A DNA stretch of 33,031 nucleotides from Anaerolineae bacterium (GTDB lineage Bacteria; Chloroflexota; Anaerolineae; JACIWR01): NCBI GenBank assembly GCA_014360845.1, contig JACIWR010000002.1, positions 1-33,031 of the forward strand, written 5' to 3'. The notes below the pieces were generated by a model that saw nothing but the letters and a program-made list of their open reading frames with translations, was not told the origin of the DNA and did not search any database. Shown here piece after piece: positions 1-9,155 of the stretch. The stretch's first letter is position 1; each line of letters opens with the position of its first letter. The position numbers were made by a program, and so were the translations under genes.

Positions 1-63
1 TCAACGAATAAACGAATAGACCGCGATGATGGGCATTCGCTTATTCGTTCCACCATTCGTTGA
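1..63. repeat. Nested inverted repeat (TCAACGAAT..ATTCGTTGA; AACGAATA..TATTCGTT)
   Basis: 1-9 is the reverse complement of 55-63; 11-18 is the reverse complement of 42-49. Confidence 0.7.
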
Positions 64-260
64 CAGTATGCTGCCCGATTCAAGTGTCAACCCATTCTGA
101 ACCATCCCGCGACTTATGAACTTTAAGAAGTTGTTTCGGGTATAGAAATCGCCCGGCCGCCCCGAGCTAAAGCCTTCGGCGCGGCTCAGGCCGAGGGCTC
201 AGGGCTGAGCAGCCCAAGCCCGCTGAAGACGGGCTATTGGTGCGCTCGAACGGTCGTTTA

Positions 261-313
261 GGGCGCTTGCAGCGCCCTTCCACTGTTTAGCCTGGAGCTT
301 CCAGCTCCAGGCT
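261..313. repeat. Two adjacent hairpins downstream of the AGE-epimerase gene
   Basis: GGGCGCT-TGC-AGCGCCC (261-277) and AGCCTGGAGCT-TCC-AGCTCCAGGCT (289-313), both perfect stems, just 3' of the minus-strand gene ending at 317. No clear U-tract. Confidence 0.65.
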
Positions 314-316
314 GGA

Positions 317-1519
317 CTACGAGCCCAAAATGCCAGAGTCCAGAATCGAAAAAGGAGTGTGGTGCACGATCTCCATACACGCCCGTCCGTTGTGATAGGG
401 CGTTTTCCAGATGCTGCCCTTTTCGCCCCGGCATTCGCCCTCAGGGGTGATCTCCTGGTGCCACTCGCCGTATTCCCTGTCCACCTGTCGGGTGAAAACC
501 CATTCCTCGACGTGGGCGAAGGCATCTAGAAAACTTTCGTCGCCGCTTAAAGCGTAGGCATTGAGAAAGCCCACCAGGGCTTCGGCCTGGACCCACCACA
601 CTTTTTGTTTCGCGGTGACCTGGCCGCTCTCGTCGCCCTCGTAAAAGACACCCCCGTCTTCGCGGTCGAGGCCCTTCCTGAGAACTGTCCCGGCCAGCCG
701 CAGGGAGGTCTCATGGATAGCGGGGGCATTGCCGAATCCGCAGACGTCGCCCGCTTCCCTGAGGAGCCAGGACAGTTCTATGTCGTGTCCGTAGGATACG
801 GGAGAGGGCAGAGGCGTCCAATCGGGTTCGAAGAACAGGTGGACACGTCCCCTCCGGGCGTCGGTGATGGTGTGGGTGCACAGGTCTATTAACTCCTCCA
901 GGCGAGTTTTGACTGGCGCCTCCTGAGAAGCCCGGTAAAGGTTGGTGAGGGATTCCAGGAGGTGGATATGGGTGTTCATGGTTTTTCTATCCCCGCTCAC
1001 CCCATAGTCCGGATGCTGGGGTATGGGCTCCCACTCCTCCGAGAAGGATTCCCGGTAGCCTCTCCATTGGTCATCGTGACCGAATTGGTCTATAACATCA
1101 AAGGTCTGCAGGGCGAGTTGAAGGGCTTCCTCGTGAGCAAAGGCCAGGAAGTATTCGCTCAGGCCGTAGATGGCAAAGCTCTGCCCGTAGAGATGCTTTT
1201 GCTTGTTAAGGGGCAGGCCCTCCGCCGAGACCAGGTAGTACCAGCCCAGTCTTACCGGGTCGTAGAAACGCTCCCGGAGGAAGCTAAAGGCGTGGTCCGC
1301 CATCTGGCGGTATGCCGGCTGCGGGTCAACCCTGTAGGCCGCCGAGAAGGCCCAGAGGAATCTGGCGTGCTGCACAAGGCTCTTCGGTTGGGAGGGTAGG
1401 GGGGTGCCCCTCCGGTCGAGAGCGCCGTGGAACCCGCCGTGCCGGGTGTCCGGGCCGTGCTTTATCCAGAAGGCCATGATTTCGTGTAGGTGGTGGAGAT
1501 ATTTGTCCCTGTCTATCAT
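317..1519 (-). CDS. AGE-family epimerase, cellobiose 2-epimerase-like
   Basis: 400 aa ORF with GGFHGALD, LYGQSFAIYGLSEYFLA, NTHIHLLESLTNLY, SYGHDIELSWLLREA, KVWWVQAEALVGFLNAY and PYHNGRACMEI, which are cellobiose 2-epimerase/AGE motifs. Confidence 0.9.
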   Translation of the reverse strand: MIDRDKYLHHLHEIMAFWIKHGPDTRHGGFHGALDRRGTPLPSQPKSLVQHARFLWAFSAAYRVDPQPAYRQMADHAFSFLRERFYDPVRLGWYYLVSAEGLPLNKQKHLYGQSFAIYGLSEYFLAFAHEEALQLALQTFDVIDQFGHDDQWRGYRESFSEEWEPIPQHPDYGVSGDRKTMNTHIHLLESLTNLYRASQEAPVKTRLEELIDLCTHTITDARRGRVHLFFEPDWTPLPSPVSYGHDIELSWLLREAGDVCGFGNAPAIHETSLRLAGTVLRKGLDREDGGVFYEGDESGQVTAKQKVWWVQAEALVGFLNAYALSGDESFLDAFAHVEEWVFTRQVDREYGEWHQEITPEGECRGEKGSIWKTPYHNGRACMEIVHHTPFSILDSGILGS

Positions 1520-1548
1520 TGATTCTCCATCCTGCGATGGGTGAGGTA

Positions 1549-1684
1549 GCTCGGCCCCGCTCCCGCGCTATGGAAAGCGCGGCTACGGAAAAGGTGCATA
1601 AGGGTAGGCGCGGATTCTGTCCCGCGTCTGAGCAGTACGCTCGGCCCCGCTCCCGCGCTATGGAAAGCGCGGCTACGGAAAAGG
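1549..1684. repeat. 46-bp direct repeat, two identical copies 90 bp apart, each with a hairpin
   Basis: GCTCGGCCCCGCTCCCGCGCTATGGAAAGCGCGGCTACGGAAAAGG at 1549-1594 and 1639-1684; internal stem CCGCGCT-ATGGAA-AGCGCGG. Confidence 0.9.
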
Positions 1685-1696
1685 AGACGGCGGCGA

Positions 1697-2713
1697 TCAC
1701 GGGATTTGCTCTGATCGCAACTCGTCCGGCAGGCTGGCCCGCAGGTTGGCGTAGATGCCCGCGTTGACCTCCACCCCCAGATTTTCCAGGGCCAGGAGCA
1801 CGGCGCCTACCACCGGCTCGAACTCCGGGAGGACGATAGTGGCCTGGGGAGCGACGCGATGCACCACCTGTGTCACCGTGTCTATCAACAGCGGTCCTTT
1901 GCCTTTGAAAACGCTGCCCCCCAGCACCACTTCCACATCTGCGGCTTCCACTCCTAGCCGCTGGATGATGGCGTTGGCCGTGATGCCCACCTCGGTCCCC
2001 ACCCGCATCAGCAGCTCCTGGGCCACCTGATCCCCGGCATAGGCCGCTTCGAAGACCAGGGGCACCAGGGCCAGCAAGCGGCGCTGATCGAACTGGCCGG
2101 GATAGTAGTCAAGCTGGCTCTGGTAGAGCTGGGAGATCAGCTCCTCCACCGAGGGGAGTCCCAGGGCTGCCAGCACCATCTCCGTCAGCATAGTGGGCTG
2201 ACCTCGCCCGTCCCAGGCGCGGCAGATGAGGCGGATTACCTCCTGGGCGATGTCGCTGCCCCCGCCCCAATCACCCGACAATGCTCCCAGGCCCGGCAGT
2301 TGCACCTCCCGCCCGTCGGGGCCGATGCCGCCAGCGTTGAAGCCGGTGCCGCAGATGACGGCCACCCCCCAACGGCGCTTGAGACCGGCCCGCAGGGCGA
2401 CCATGGTGTCGTTTTTGATGCGCACCCGCCGGGCCAGGTTCATGCCCTCAAGCGCCGGGGTGAGGAGGGCGAAATCCACGGGCAGGTCTGCTCCGGCCAG
2501 GCCGAAGAAGCCAAAATCCACGGGAGGAGACACACTGGCCTGAGTCAAGGCTTCCTCGCAGGCCCGGCGTATCTCGGTCAGGGCTGGCTCCAGCCCGACT
2601 GCCTGGTGATTGCCCGGTCCACCCTGACCAAAGCCCAGGATGTGGCCCTCGTCATCGGCGACCAGGGCGAAGGTCTTGCTTGCGCCAGCGTCCACACCCA
2701 GAACGAGACTCAT
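1697..2713 (-). CDS. BadF/BadG-type ATPase, N-acetylglucosamine kinase-like sugar kinase
   Basis: Protein from MSLVLGVDAGASKTFALVADDEGHILGFGQGGPGNHQAVG with GWGVAVICGTGFNAGGIGPDG and LGALSGDWGGGSDIAQEVI. The longer ORF to 3493 overlaps the GH4 gene and is spurious upstream of this Met. Confidence 0.85.
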   Translation of the reverse strand: MSLVLGVDAGASKTFALVADDEGHILGFGQGGPGNHQAVGLEPALTEIRRACEEALTQASVSPPVDFGFFGLAGADLPVDFALLTPALEGMNLARRVRIKNDTMVALRAGLKRRWGVAVICGTGFNAGGIGPDGREVQLPGLGALSGDWGGGSDIAQEVIRLICRAWDGRGQPTMLTEMVLAALGLPSVEELISQLYQSQLDYYPGQFDQRRLLALVPLVFEAAYAGDQVAQELLMRVGTEVGITANAIIQRLGVEAADVEVVLGGSVFKGKGPLLIDTVTQVVHRVAPQATIVLPEFEPVVGAVLLALENLGVEVNAGIYANLRASLPDELRSEQIP

Positions 2714-3993
2714 GTGCTCCTCTCGAATTGGGGCAGGTAGGCCCGGTTGGCTTCCCTGATGGCCGTCCACAGTCTGTGGGCCACGGCAAAAGAGGGCACC
2801 AGGGGATGGGTCAGAAGGGCCTGTAGGGCCGCTCGCTCGTCTCCCTCTGCCGCCGCCTGCACCGTCAGCTCCTCGTAGGCTTTGACGGCCTGGACTAAGC
2901 CCCGAATGGAGGGGGGCATGGGGGCCACGGGCAGCGCTTGTGCGCCGCTTCTGTTGATTACCGCAGGCAACTCCACCACACAGTGCGGTGGGAGATCGGG
3001 CAGAGCGCCGTTGTTGCGCGTGTTGACTATGTGCACCTCTCCCGCGTCGTGATGCAGGGCGTTGATGACGGCCACGGCCACGGTGGAGTAGTAAGCTCCA
3101 CCGCGCTTCTCTAGCAACGGGGGCTTGTGCTTCAGGTTGGGATCGGCGTAGAGCTCCAACAGGCGGGCTTCGATCTCCTGCACCTCCTCTCCTCTGGTTT
3201 TCTCCGCCCGGCGCTGCTCGTCCAGCACCTGATCGTGATGGTAGTAATAGCGCAGGTAATAGCTGGGGATCATGCCCAGCGTCTCCAGGAGCTGAGGAGA
3301 GAAGGGGGATTCGCCCGCTCTGGCCTGGGCAATAGCGCCCTCCAGCACCTGAGCGAAGACGTCCTCGCCGTCCAACTGCACGCCGCGAATCCAGCTCAAA
3401 TGGTTCAGACCCACGTAGTCCAGCCGGATGCGCTGGGGTGCCACGCCCAGTTGCCGCGCGATGCCCTGCTGGAACCCGAAAGGTGAGTTGCACAGGCCGA
3501 TGGTGGGCACCTCGCTGTATTTGAGCAGGGCCTCGGTGATAAGGCCCGAAGGGTTGGTGAAATTGATGAGCCGGGCCTCGGGGGCCACCTCGGCTATGTC
3601 GTGAGCGATGTCCAGGAGCACGGGGATGGTGCGCAGAGCTTTGGCAAAGCCGCCGGGCCCGGTGGTCTCTTGGCCCACCACACCGAATTGAAGGGGTATC
3701 TTCTCGTCCCGGATGCGGCAGGCCAACCCTCCCACGCGAATCTGGGTGATGACGTAGTCGGCTCCCGCCAGCGCCTCTTCCCGCCGCGTGGTGAGCTTTA
3801 GCTCGATGTCGGCTCCGGCGGCGCGCAACATGCGCTCGGTCAGCCCGCCCACCACGCGCAACCGCTCCTCGTCGATGTCCATCAGGGCGATGGTGCTCAC
3901 CGGCAACTCATCCCTTTTCTCGATGAAACCTTCGATGAGCTCCGGGGTATAGGTGCTGCCTCCGCCGATGACACAGATTTTCAATTCGCTCAC
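2710..3993 (-). CDS. Glycoside hydrolase family 4 (6-phospho-beta-glucosidase-like)
   Basis: GTG start VSELKICVIGGGSTYTPELIEGF (NAD-binding loop), GQETTGPGGFAKALRTIPVLLDIA, NFTNPSGLITEALLKY, GLCNSPFGF and GLNHLSW are GH4 motifs. Confidence 0.88.
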   Translation of the reverse strand: MSELKICVIGGGSTYTPELIEGFIEKRDELPVSTIALMDIDEERLRVVGGLTERMLRAAGADIELKLTTRREEALAGADYVITQIRVGGLACRIRDEKIPLQFGVVGQETTGPGGFAKALRTIPVLLDIAHDIAEVAPEARLINFTNPSGLITEALLKYSEVPTIGLCNSPFGFQQGIARQLGVAPQRIRLDYVGLNHLSWIRGVQLDGEDVFAQVLEGAIAQARAGESPFSPQLLETLGMIPSYYLRYYYHHDQVLDEQRRAEKTRGEEVQEIEARLLELYADPNLKHKPPLLEKRGGAYYSTVAVAVINALHHDAGEVHIVNTRNNGALPDLPPHCVVELPAVINRSGAQALPVAPMPPSIRGLVQAVKAYEELTVQAAAEGDERAALQALLTHPLVPSFAVAHRLWTAIREANRAYLPQFERST

Positions 3994-4022
3994 TTCACGT
4001 CTCCGCCAATGCTCAGAGCTTT

Positions 4023-4080
4023 TTACCGCAGAGACCGCCGAGCACGCCGAAGGCAGGCAGGTGCAAGACCTGTCCCTACT
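4023..4080. repeat. Mosaic of two dispersed-repeat types (TTACCGCAGAGACCGCCGAG... and GGCAGGTGCAAGACCTGTCCCTAC)
   Basis: First part resembles the repeat at 19062-19091; second part resembles the inner hairpin of the repeat at 32231-32285. Confidence 0.6.
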
Positions 4081-4191
4081 GGCAAAATGCGCAAAAACGA
4101 GTGTGCAGAATACCACACTCGCTGTTATGAGCGCGCTCAGGTCTGCTGCTCTTCGCTGGGGACCCGGCACGAGGTGTCGGATCTGTAACTC

Positions 4192-5175
4192 TCAGAGGGA
4201 GTTTCCCTTGATGAAATCCATCAACTCGTCAAAGTACGCATAGGCCAGACAGGTGACCGTATCCGCCCCGCCGTAGTAAATGGCTATGCGCCCCGTCGGC
4301 GGGTCGCATAAAGCGGCGCAGGGAAAGACCACGTTGGGCACATCGCCGACACATTCGTAGTATTCCCTGGGATTGAGCAGGTAAGGGCGCGTTCTGTGGA
4401 TGACCCGCCAGGGCTGTTCTAAATCCAGGAGCGCCGCGCCGAAGCTGTATACGAACCCGTTACACGAGGTCAGCACCCCGTGGTAAATCAGCAGCCACCC
4501 TTCGGTCGTCTCTATGGGGGTCGGTCCCGCGCCGATCTTGGTGGATTGCCAGCCCCCCACGGGCGACATGACATGCCTGTGGTGTCCCCAGTGAATCATA
4601 TCGGGGCTTTCGCTGTAGAAGATGTCGCCAAAGGGGGTGTGCCCTCTATCGCTGGGCCGGCTGAGCATGGCGAACTTGCCGTTTATCTTGCGCGGGAAAA
4701 GCACCCCGTTTCTGTTATATGGCAGGAAAGCGTTTTCCATCTGATAAAAGGTCTTGAAATCATAGGTGTAACCCACGCCTATGGTCGGGCCGTGGTAACC
4801 GTTACACCAGGTAACGTAGTACCTATCCTCCAGCCAGCACACCCGGGGATCATAGCCGTAGACGAAATGACCGATTTCATCATCGTCACACTGGAACTGA
4901 ATGCGCTGCGGCTCTATCTCCCAGTGGATACCGTCCTGGCTCATTCCGGCGTGGAGCTGCATCACTCGGGCCGTGTTATCGCAGCGGAACACGCCGGCAA
5001 AGCCGTCCTCGAAGGGGACAACAGCGCTGTTGAAGATGCTGTTTGTGTTGGGTACCGCCTCGCGCGTGATGATGGGGTTTCTCTCCGAGCGCCAGACCAC
5101 GTCACGGCATCCGCGAGGCCGCTCTTCCCAGGGGATGTTGGGTAATTCAGGTCCAATGATCTTCGCTGTTGACAT
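4192..5175 (-). CDS. GH130 beta-mannoside phosphorylase-like protein
   Basis: [106 protein letters not shown] and [24 protein letters not shown] are GH130 motifs. Confidence 0.88.
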   Translation of the reverse strand: MSTAKIIGPELPNIPWEERPRGCRDVVWRSERNPIITREAVPNTNSIFNSAVVPFEDGFAGVFRCDNTARVMQLHAGMSQDGIHWEIEPQRIQFQCDDDEIGHFVYGYDPRVCWLEDRYYVTWCNGYHGPTIGVGYTYDFKTFYQMENAFLPYNRNGVLFPRKINGKFAMLSRPSDRGHTPFGDIFYSESPDMIHWGHHRHVMSPVGGWQSTKIGAGPTPIETTEGWLLIYHGVLTSCNGFVYSFGAALLDLEQPWRVIHRTRPYLLNPREYYECVGDVPNVVFPCAALCDPPTGRIAIYYGGADTVTCLAYAYFDELMDFIKGNSL

Positions 5176-5200
5176 CCTTTCTCCTTGTTTCCTGCCCGGC

Positions 5201-6151
5201 TTATTCCATGTAGCGGCTGCAGGCCACAAAATGGTCGTCTTCCACCTGGACCAGAGGGGGCCTGTGCGTGAGACAGTCTGCGCTTCTCTCCGCCTCTGGA
5301 CATCTGTCGTAGTACACACAGCCGGTGGTTATCTGCGACTGCTTTCCCCTCAGCTCGACCTCCACCTTTTCCCATTTCTTGTCCAGGCGCGGGACCGCGG
5401 CCATGAGCATCCTGGTATAGGGGTGCAGCGGAGTGTTGTATAGCCTATCCGTCGAGCCCATTTCCACCACACAGCCTCGATAGAGGATCACCGCGTGCTC
5501 GCTGATGTAGTAGCCCAGCGAGAGATCGTGCGTGATGAAAAGGATGGACAGGCCCCGGGACTCTTTGAGGTCTGCCAGCAGGTTGAGGACATCAATCCGC
5601 GTGGAGGCGTCGAGCATGCTGATAATCTCGTCGGCCACGAGGAATTGAATGTCCAGCAGCAGCGCGCGGGCGATGAGGAACCGCTGGAGCTGTCCACCAC
5701 TGAGCTGATGGGGGAACTTGTTTAAGACATGAGCGGGGTTCAGGCCGACAGCCTTCAGAGAGTCCTCTAACTTGCCGTTCCACTCCTGGTCCTTCATGCC
5801 GGGGAAGAACTCTTCCCTGACGATCCTGAAGATGCGGTCGGCTTTGAAAATGGGGTTATAAGAGCTAAAAGGGTCCTGGAAAACACCCTGTACCTGTCGG
5901 TAGTAATCTTTCAGCGCCTCTCCTTGCAAGGTGGAAATATCAACACCGTTAAAGCTGATGGTACCCGAAGTTATGGGCGTGAGGCGCAAAATCATCCTGC
6001 CTATAGTGGTTTTTCCGCTTCCACTTTCGCCAATCAGAGAAACAACCTCTCCATCGGGGACCTCGAAACTGACATTACTTACGGCGTGGAGCTCTTTTCC
6101 ACCGAAGGTTCCAACCCTGTATACTTTCGATACTCCGTCCAGCTTAAGCAT
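5201..6151 (-). CDS. Opp/Dpp-type ABC transporter ATP-binding protein
   Basis: [74 protein letters not shown]-terminal [11 protein letters not shown] Opp-type Cys motif. Confidence 0.92.
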   Translation of the reverse strand: MLKLDGVSKVYRVGTFGGKELHAVSNVSFEVPDGEVVSLIGESGSGKTTIGRMILRLTPITSGTISFNGVDISTLQGEALKDYYRQVQGVFQDPFSSYNPIFKADRIFRIVREEFFPGMKDQEWNGKLEDSLKAVGLNPAHVLNKFPHQLSGGQLQRFLIARALLLDIQFLVADEIISMLDASTRIDVLNLLADLKESRGLSILFITHDLSLGYYISEHAVILYRGCVVEMGSTDRLYNTPLHPYTRMLMAAVPRLDKKWEKVEVELRGKQSQITTGCVYYDRCPEAERSADCLTHRPPLVQVEDDHFVACSRYME

Positions 6152-7106
6152 TCGATTCGAACTCCTTCCAGCAAGCGACGAAGTGGCCTGGTTCGATCTC
6201 GATGAACGGCGGCACATCGAAGCATTTGTCAAAAGCGACGGGACATCGTTCTCGGAAACGGCACCCCACCGGGGGATTGAGGAGCAGCGGAGGTTTGCCG
6301 GGAATGCCCGCCAGCCGCTGTTTGGAATGCTTGACCCCTACTTTGGGCAAGGAACCGATTAACATTTTCGTATAGGGATGCCGTGGATTGTGGATAATCA
6401 CCTGAGTAGAGGCTTTCTCCGCCAGTTGTCCCGCGTACATTATCATGATGCTGTCGGCTATCTGATAAAGAATCGAGATGTCGTGGGTGATGACCATCAG
6501 GCTTTTCACAAAGCCCCGATCGCGGAACCCGACGAGCATTTCCGCCACGGCCTTCTGCGTCGAAACATCCAGGGCCGAGGTTATCTCGTCGGCGATGAGC
6601 AGGGAGGGGTTTAGCAACGTGGATAGCACCATCACCATTCTCTGCTTCATCCCCCCGGATAGCTCTATGGGGTACATGTTCAACACATCGTGAGACAGTT
6701 CGACCAGGTCCAGTCTCCTCTTCAACTCAGGGAGGGTGGCTTTATAGCTCACTTTCCGCGATTCGAGGATCTCGGCGGTCATCTTTCCGATTTTACGAGT
6801 GGGGTTCATGGCGTTCATCGCGTACTGGGGGATGATGGAGATTTTTTTGAACCTGAACTCATTCATTCTCTCCATATCCCAGATGGGCAATTCTTCGTTG
6901 TCGAGGGTCACCCGGCCCTCGATGAAGCGCATGGGCGGTTTCAAATAGATCAGGCTGTGGCCGAGGGTGGTCTTGCCGCAACCCGATTCGCCGGCCAGAC
7001 CCATAATCTCCCCATCGGCGATGGTGAAGGTAGCGTTCTCCAGGGCCTGCACATCCCCTCTTAGGGTTCGATAATAGACAGTAAGGTTTTCTACTTGTAG
7101 ACTCAC
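6144..7106 (-). CDS. Opp/Dpp-type ABC transporter ATP-binding protein
   Basis: VSLQVENLTVYYRTLRGDVQALENATF (GTG start at 7106), GESGCGKTTLGHSLIYL, IELSGGMKQRMVMVLSTLLNPSLLIADEITSALD, CRFRERCPVAFDKC. Confidence 0.92.
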   Translation of the reverse strand: MSLQVENLTVYYRTLRGDVQALENATFTIADGEIMGLAGESGCGKTTLGHSLIYLKPPMRFIEGRVTLDNEELPIWDMERMNEFRFKKISIIPQYAMNAMNPTRKIGKMTAEILESRKVSYKATLPELKRRLDLVELSHDVLNMYPIELSGGMKQRMVMVLSTLLNPSLLIADEITSALDVSTQKAVAEMLVGFRDRGFVKSLMVITHDISILYQIADSIMIMYAGQLAEKASTQVIIHNPRHPYTKMLIGSLPKVGVKHSKQRLAGIPGKPPLLLNPPVGCRFRERCPVAFDKCFDVPPFIEIEPGHFVACWKEFESNA

Positions 7107-7110
7107 GATC

Positions 7111-7977
7111 TCACATCTCCCTGAGTTTGGGGTTGAAAACTTCATCCAGCCCGACGTTCATGACGTAAAGCGCCCCGACAATGGCGGCGATAGCCGCGCC
7201 CGGCGGGATCAGCCACCACCACATCCCCAATTGCAGAGCGGCCCACAGGACGGCGTTGTTCATCATCAGCCCCAGGGACATCCCCCGCGTGGGACCGAGG
7301 CCGATGAAGTCCAGCGTGGCCGCATTGAGAATGGCGCCGCCGAACTGGAGGATAAAGACCAGAAACAGGTAGGACATCATGTTCGGTGCGATCTCCGTGA
7401 ACACAATCCGCAGGGAGCTGCGACCACTCATCCGGGCCAGGTCCACGAATTCCCGCGTGCGCAGGGAGAAGGTCTGGGCGCGGATAGCCCGCGCTGCCCA
7501 CGGCCAGGCCGTCAGCCCGATGAACACGCTCTCGGTGAGGATACCTCGCACCGCCAGGTAAGCAGCGATGATGATGAGGACTGATAACGTGGGGATGATG
7601 AGAACGATGTTCGTGAGCATATTGAGAATCTCATCCACCATCCCGCCTCGATAGCCGGCCAGGAGGCCGATCACCACACCGACCAGGGTACCAATCCCAC
7701 CACCGATCAGCCCCACGATGAAGGTGGACCGCAGGCCATGGGCGAACTGGCTGTAAACATCCTGACCGAAGGTGGTGGTCCCGAACCAGAACTCCGATGA
7801 GGGCGGTTGCGCCGAGGGGCCCGCATAGGTGTTGGGGTCATATTCGGTTAAAAACGGACCGATAATCGCAAAGAGCAAAAAGAAGACAAGGATGCCCAAA
7901 CCGACCCGCAGTTTGCGGTTTCGCAGGGCGAAGTAAAGAAATTCGCTTCGGACCTCTTTAGGCCGTTCTTGCGCCAT
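7111..7977 (-). CDS. ABC transporter permease (DppC/OppC-like)
   Basis: Hydrophobic protein with FGTTTFGQDVYSQFAHGLRSTFIVGLIGGGIGTLVGVVIGLLAGY and EFVDLARMSGRSSLRIVFTEIAPNMMSYL (EAA loop). Confidence 0.92.
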   Translation of the reverse strand: MAQERPKEVRSEFLYFALRNRKLRVGLGILVFFLLFAIIGPFLTEYDPNTYAGPSAQPPSSEFWFGTTTFGQDVYSQFAHGLRSTFIVGLIGGGIGTLVGVVIGLLAGYRGGMVDEILNMLTNIVLIIPTLSVLIIIAAYLAVRGILTESVFIGLTAWPWAARAIRAQTFSLRTREFVDLARMSGRSSLRIVFTEIAPNMMSYLFLVFILQFGGAILNAATLDFIGLGPTRGMSLGLMMNNAVLWAALQLGMWWWLIPPGAAIAAIVGALYVMNVGLDEVFNPKLREM

Positions 7978-7979
7978 CG

Positions 7980-8966
7980 CTATTCTCCCGTCATCCCTAA
8001 TCTCGTCCGCGGATCCACCACAATGTAGACCAGGTCAATGATAAAGTTCGCCAGCAGAACGCCAGTGATGATGAAAAGAAAGCAACCCTGGATCAGGAAG
8101 TAATCCTGGTTCTGCACAGCATTGAGGATCATGTACCCGATGCCGGGGTAGGCGAAGACAATCTCCGTGGCAAGGGCGCCGGCGACGATGCCGCCCAGTT
8201 GGAGGGCCAGCCCGGTGATCTGGGGGAGCATGGCATTGCGGAAAGCATACTTGCGGATCAGCCTCTGAGGCGTGCCCAGGGATTCCAGATAGCGGGAGTA
8301 TTCCGACTCCAGTTCATAGATGATCATATTCCGCATGCCAATGGCCCACCCGCCGAACATTACCAGGAACAACGAGGAGAAAGGCAGGAACCAGTGCCAC
8401 AGGAGATCCTTGATGAAAAGCCAGGAGAGATGGGGGCGTAGCCCGAAGCCATAGGCACCGGCGATAGGGAAGATGCCAGCCACGTTGCCCAGGGCCCAGG
8501 CCAGCACAATGGCCAGCCACATATACGGGCTCGCCGTCAGGATATAGCCCAGAGGAAGGATGGTGTTATCCAGCCAGCGGACCCGCGCGGCAATGGCCCC
8601 CACCCGGTTCCCGGCAATCCAACTGAGGATGATGGCCGGGAGCAGGAGGAAGAGGTCATAAGGCACTGCCCGCTTGATGATCTGGAATACCGGCTGTGGG
8701 AACAACCAGGTGCTGATCCCCAAATCCCCCCGGAACAGGGCAGCCCAAAAATTCAGATACTGTTGCCAGAGAGGAAGGTCCAGTTTGAAGGCGCGGATGT
8801 AGTAACTGCGCAGCACCTCGGCTGAGTCAGCGCGCAGGGCCATACGGGCCAGCATCGTATCCACCGGGTTGCCCGGCATGAAGCGGGGGATGAGCCAGTC
8901 TATGGTCACCGCGACAAAAAAAGTAAGCAAATATATCAGCAGTTTTCTTCCTAAATAACGTCTCAT
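7980..8966 (-). CDS. ABC transporter permease (DppB/OppB-like)
   Basis: MRRYLGRKLLIYLLTFFVAVTIDWLIPRFMPGNPVD, EAA-like loop, FAYPGIGYMILNAVQNQDYFLIQGCFLF. Confidence 0.92.
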   Translation of the reverse strand: MRRYLGRKLLIYLLTFFVAVTIDWLIPRFMPGNPVDTMLARMALRADSAEVLRSYYIRAFKLDLPLWQQYLNFWAALFRGDLGISTWLFPQPVFQIIKRAVPYDLFLLLPAIILSWIAGNRVGAIAARVRWLDNTILPLGYILTASPYMWLAIVLAWALGNVAGIFPIAGAYGFGLRPHLSWLFIKDLLWHWFLPFSSLFLVMFGGWAIGMRNMIIYELESEYSRYLESLGTPQRLIRKYAFRNAMLPQITGLALQLGGIVAGALATEIVFAYPGIGYMILNAVQNQDYFLIQGCFLFIITGVLLANFIIDLVYIVVDPRTRLGMTGE

Positions 8967-9104
8967 TGTGACTCCTTCAGGCGTAAGGGAGGCGTGAAGA
9001 GAGTTCTACTCTCGTTGCTGGGGGGTAATTGACTCGGAGAGCCGGCCAGTAGCACCGGGGAAAGGACTCTGGCCTCTGTCCGAAGCCATCCCCGCTATTA
9101 GAAA

Positions 9105-9141
9105 GGGTCGCCCCTCCCTCAGGGTGAAGAAGGGGCGACCC
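9105..9141. repeat. Intercistronic hairpin between SBP and permease genes
   Basis: GGGTCGCCCCT (9105-9115) and AGGGGCGACCC (9131-9141), perfect 11-bp arms, just downstream of the minus-strand SBP stop at 9156. Confidence 0.8.
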
Positions 9142-9155
9142 ACAGGAGCTACAGC

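Noticed and set aside
199-525. Multiple antisense/shadow ORFs, e.g. 199-525, 605-892, 962-1399, 9828-10319, 14265-15155, 24262-25167, 28489-29529, 29920-30735
   Set aside because: They lie opposite or out of frame over confidently identified genes and have Arg/Ala/Gly/Pro-rich compositions typical of spurious ORFs in GC-rich DNA.
1549-1684. 46-bp repeats considered as a minimal CRISPR array
   Set aside because: Only two units, a strong internal hairpin and no cas genes; REP-like repeat more likely.
2714-3493. N-terminal extension of the 598 aa ORF (1697-3493)
   Set aside because: Arg/Gly/Pro-rich shadow frame over the GH4 gene; the kinase clearly begins at MSLVLGVDAGASK (2713).
3994-4170. 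N-terminal extension of the GH4 ORF
   Set aside because: Covers repeat sequence; GH4 homology begins at the GTG giving VSELKICVIGGGS.
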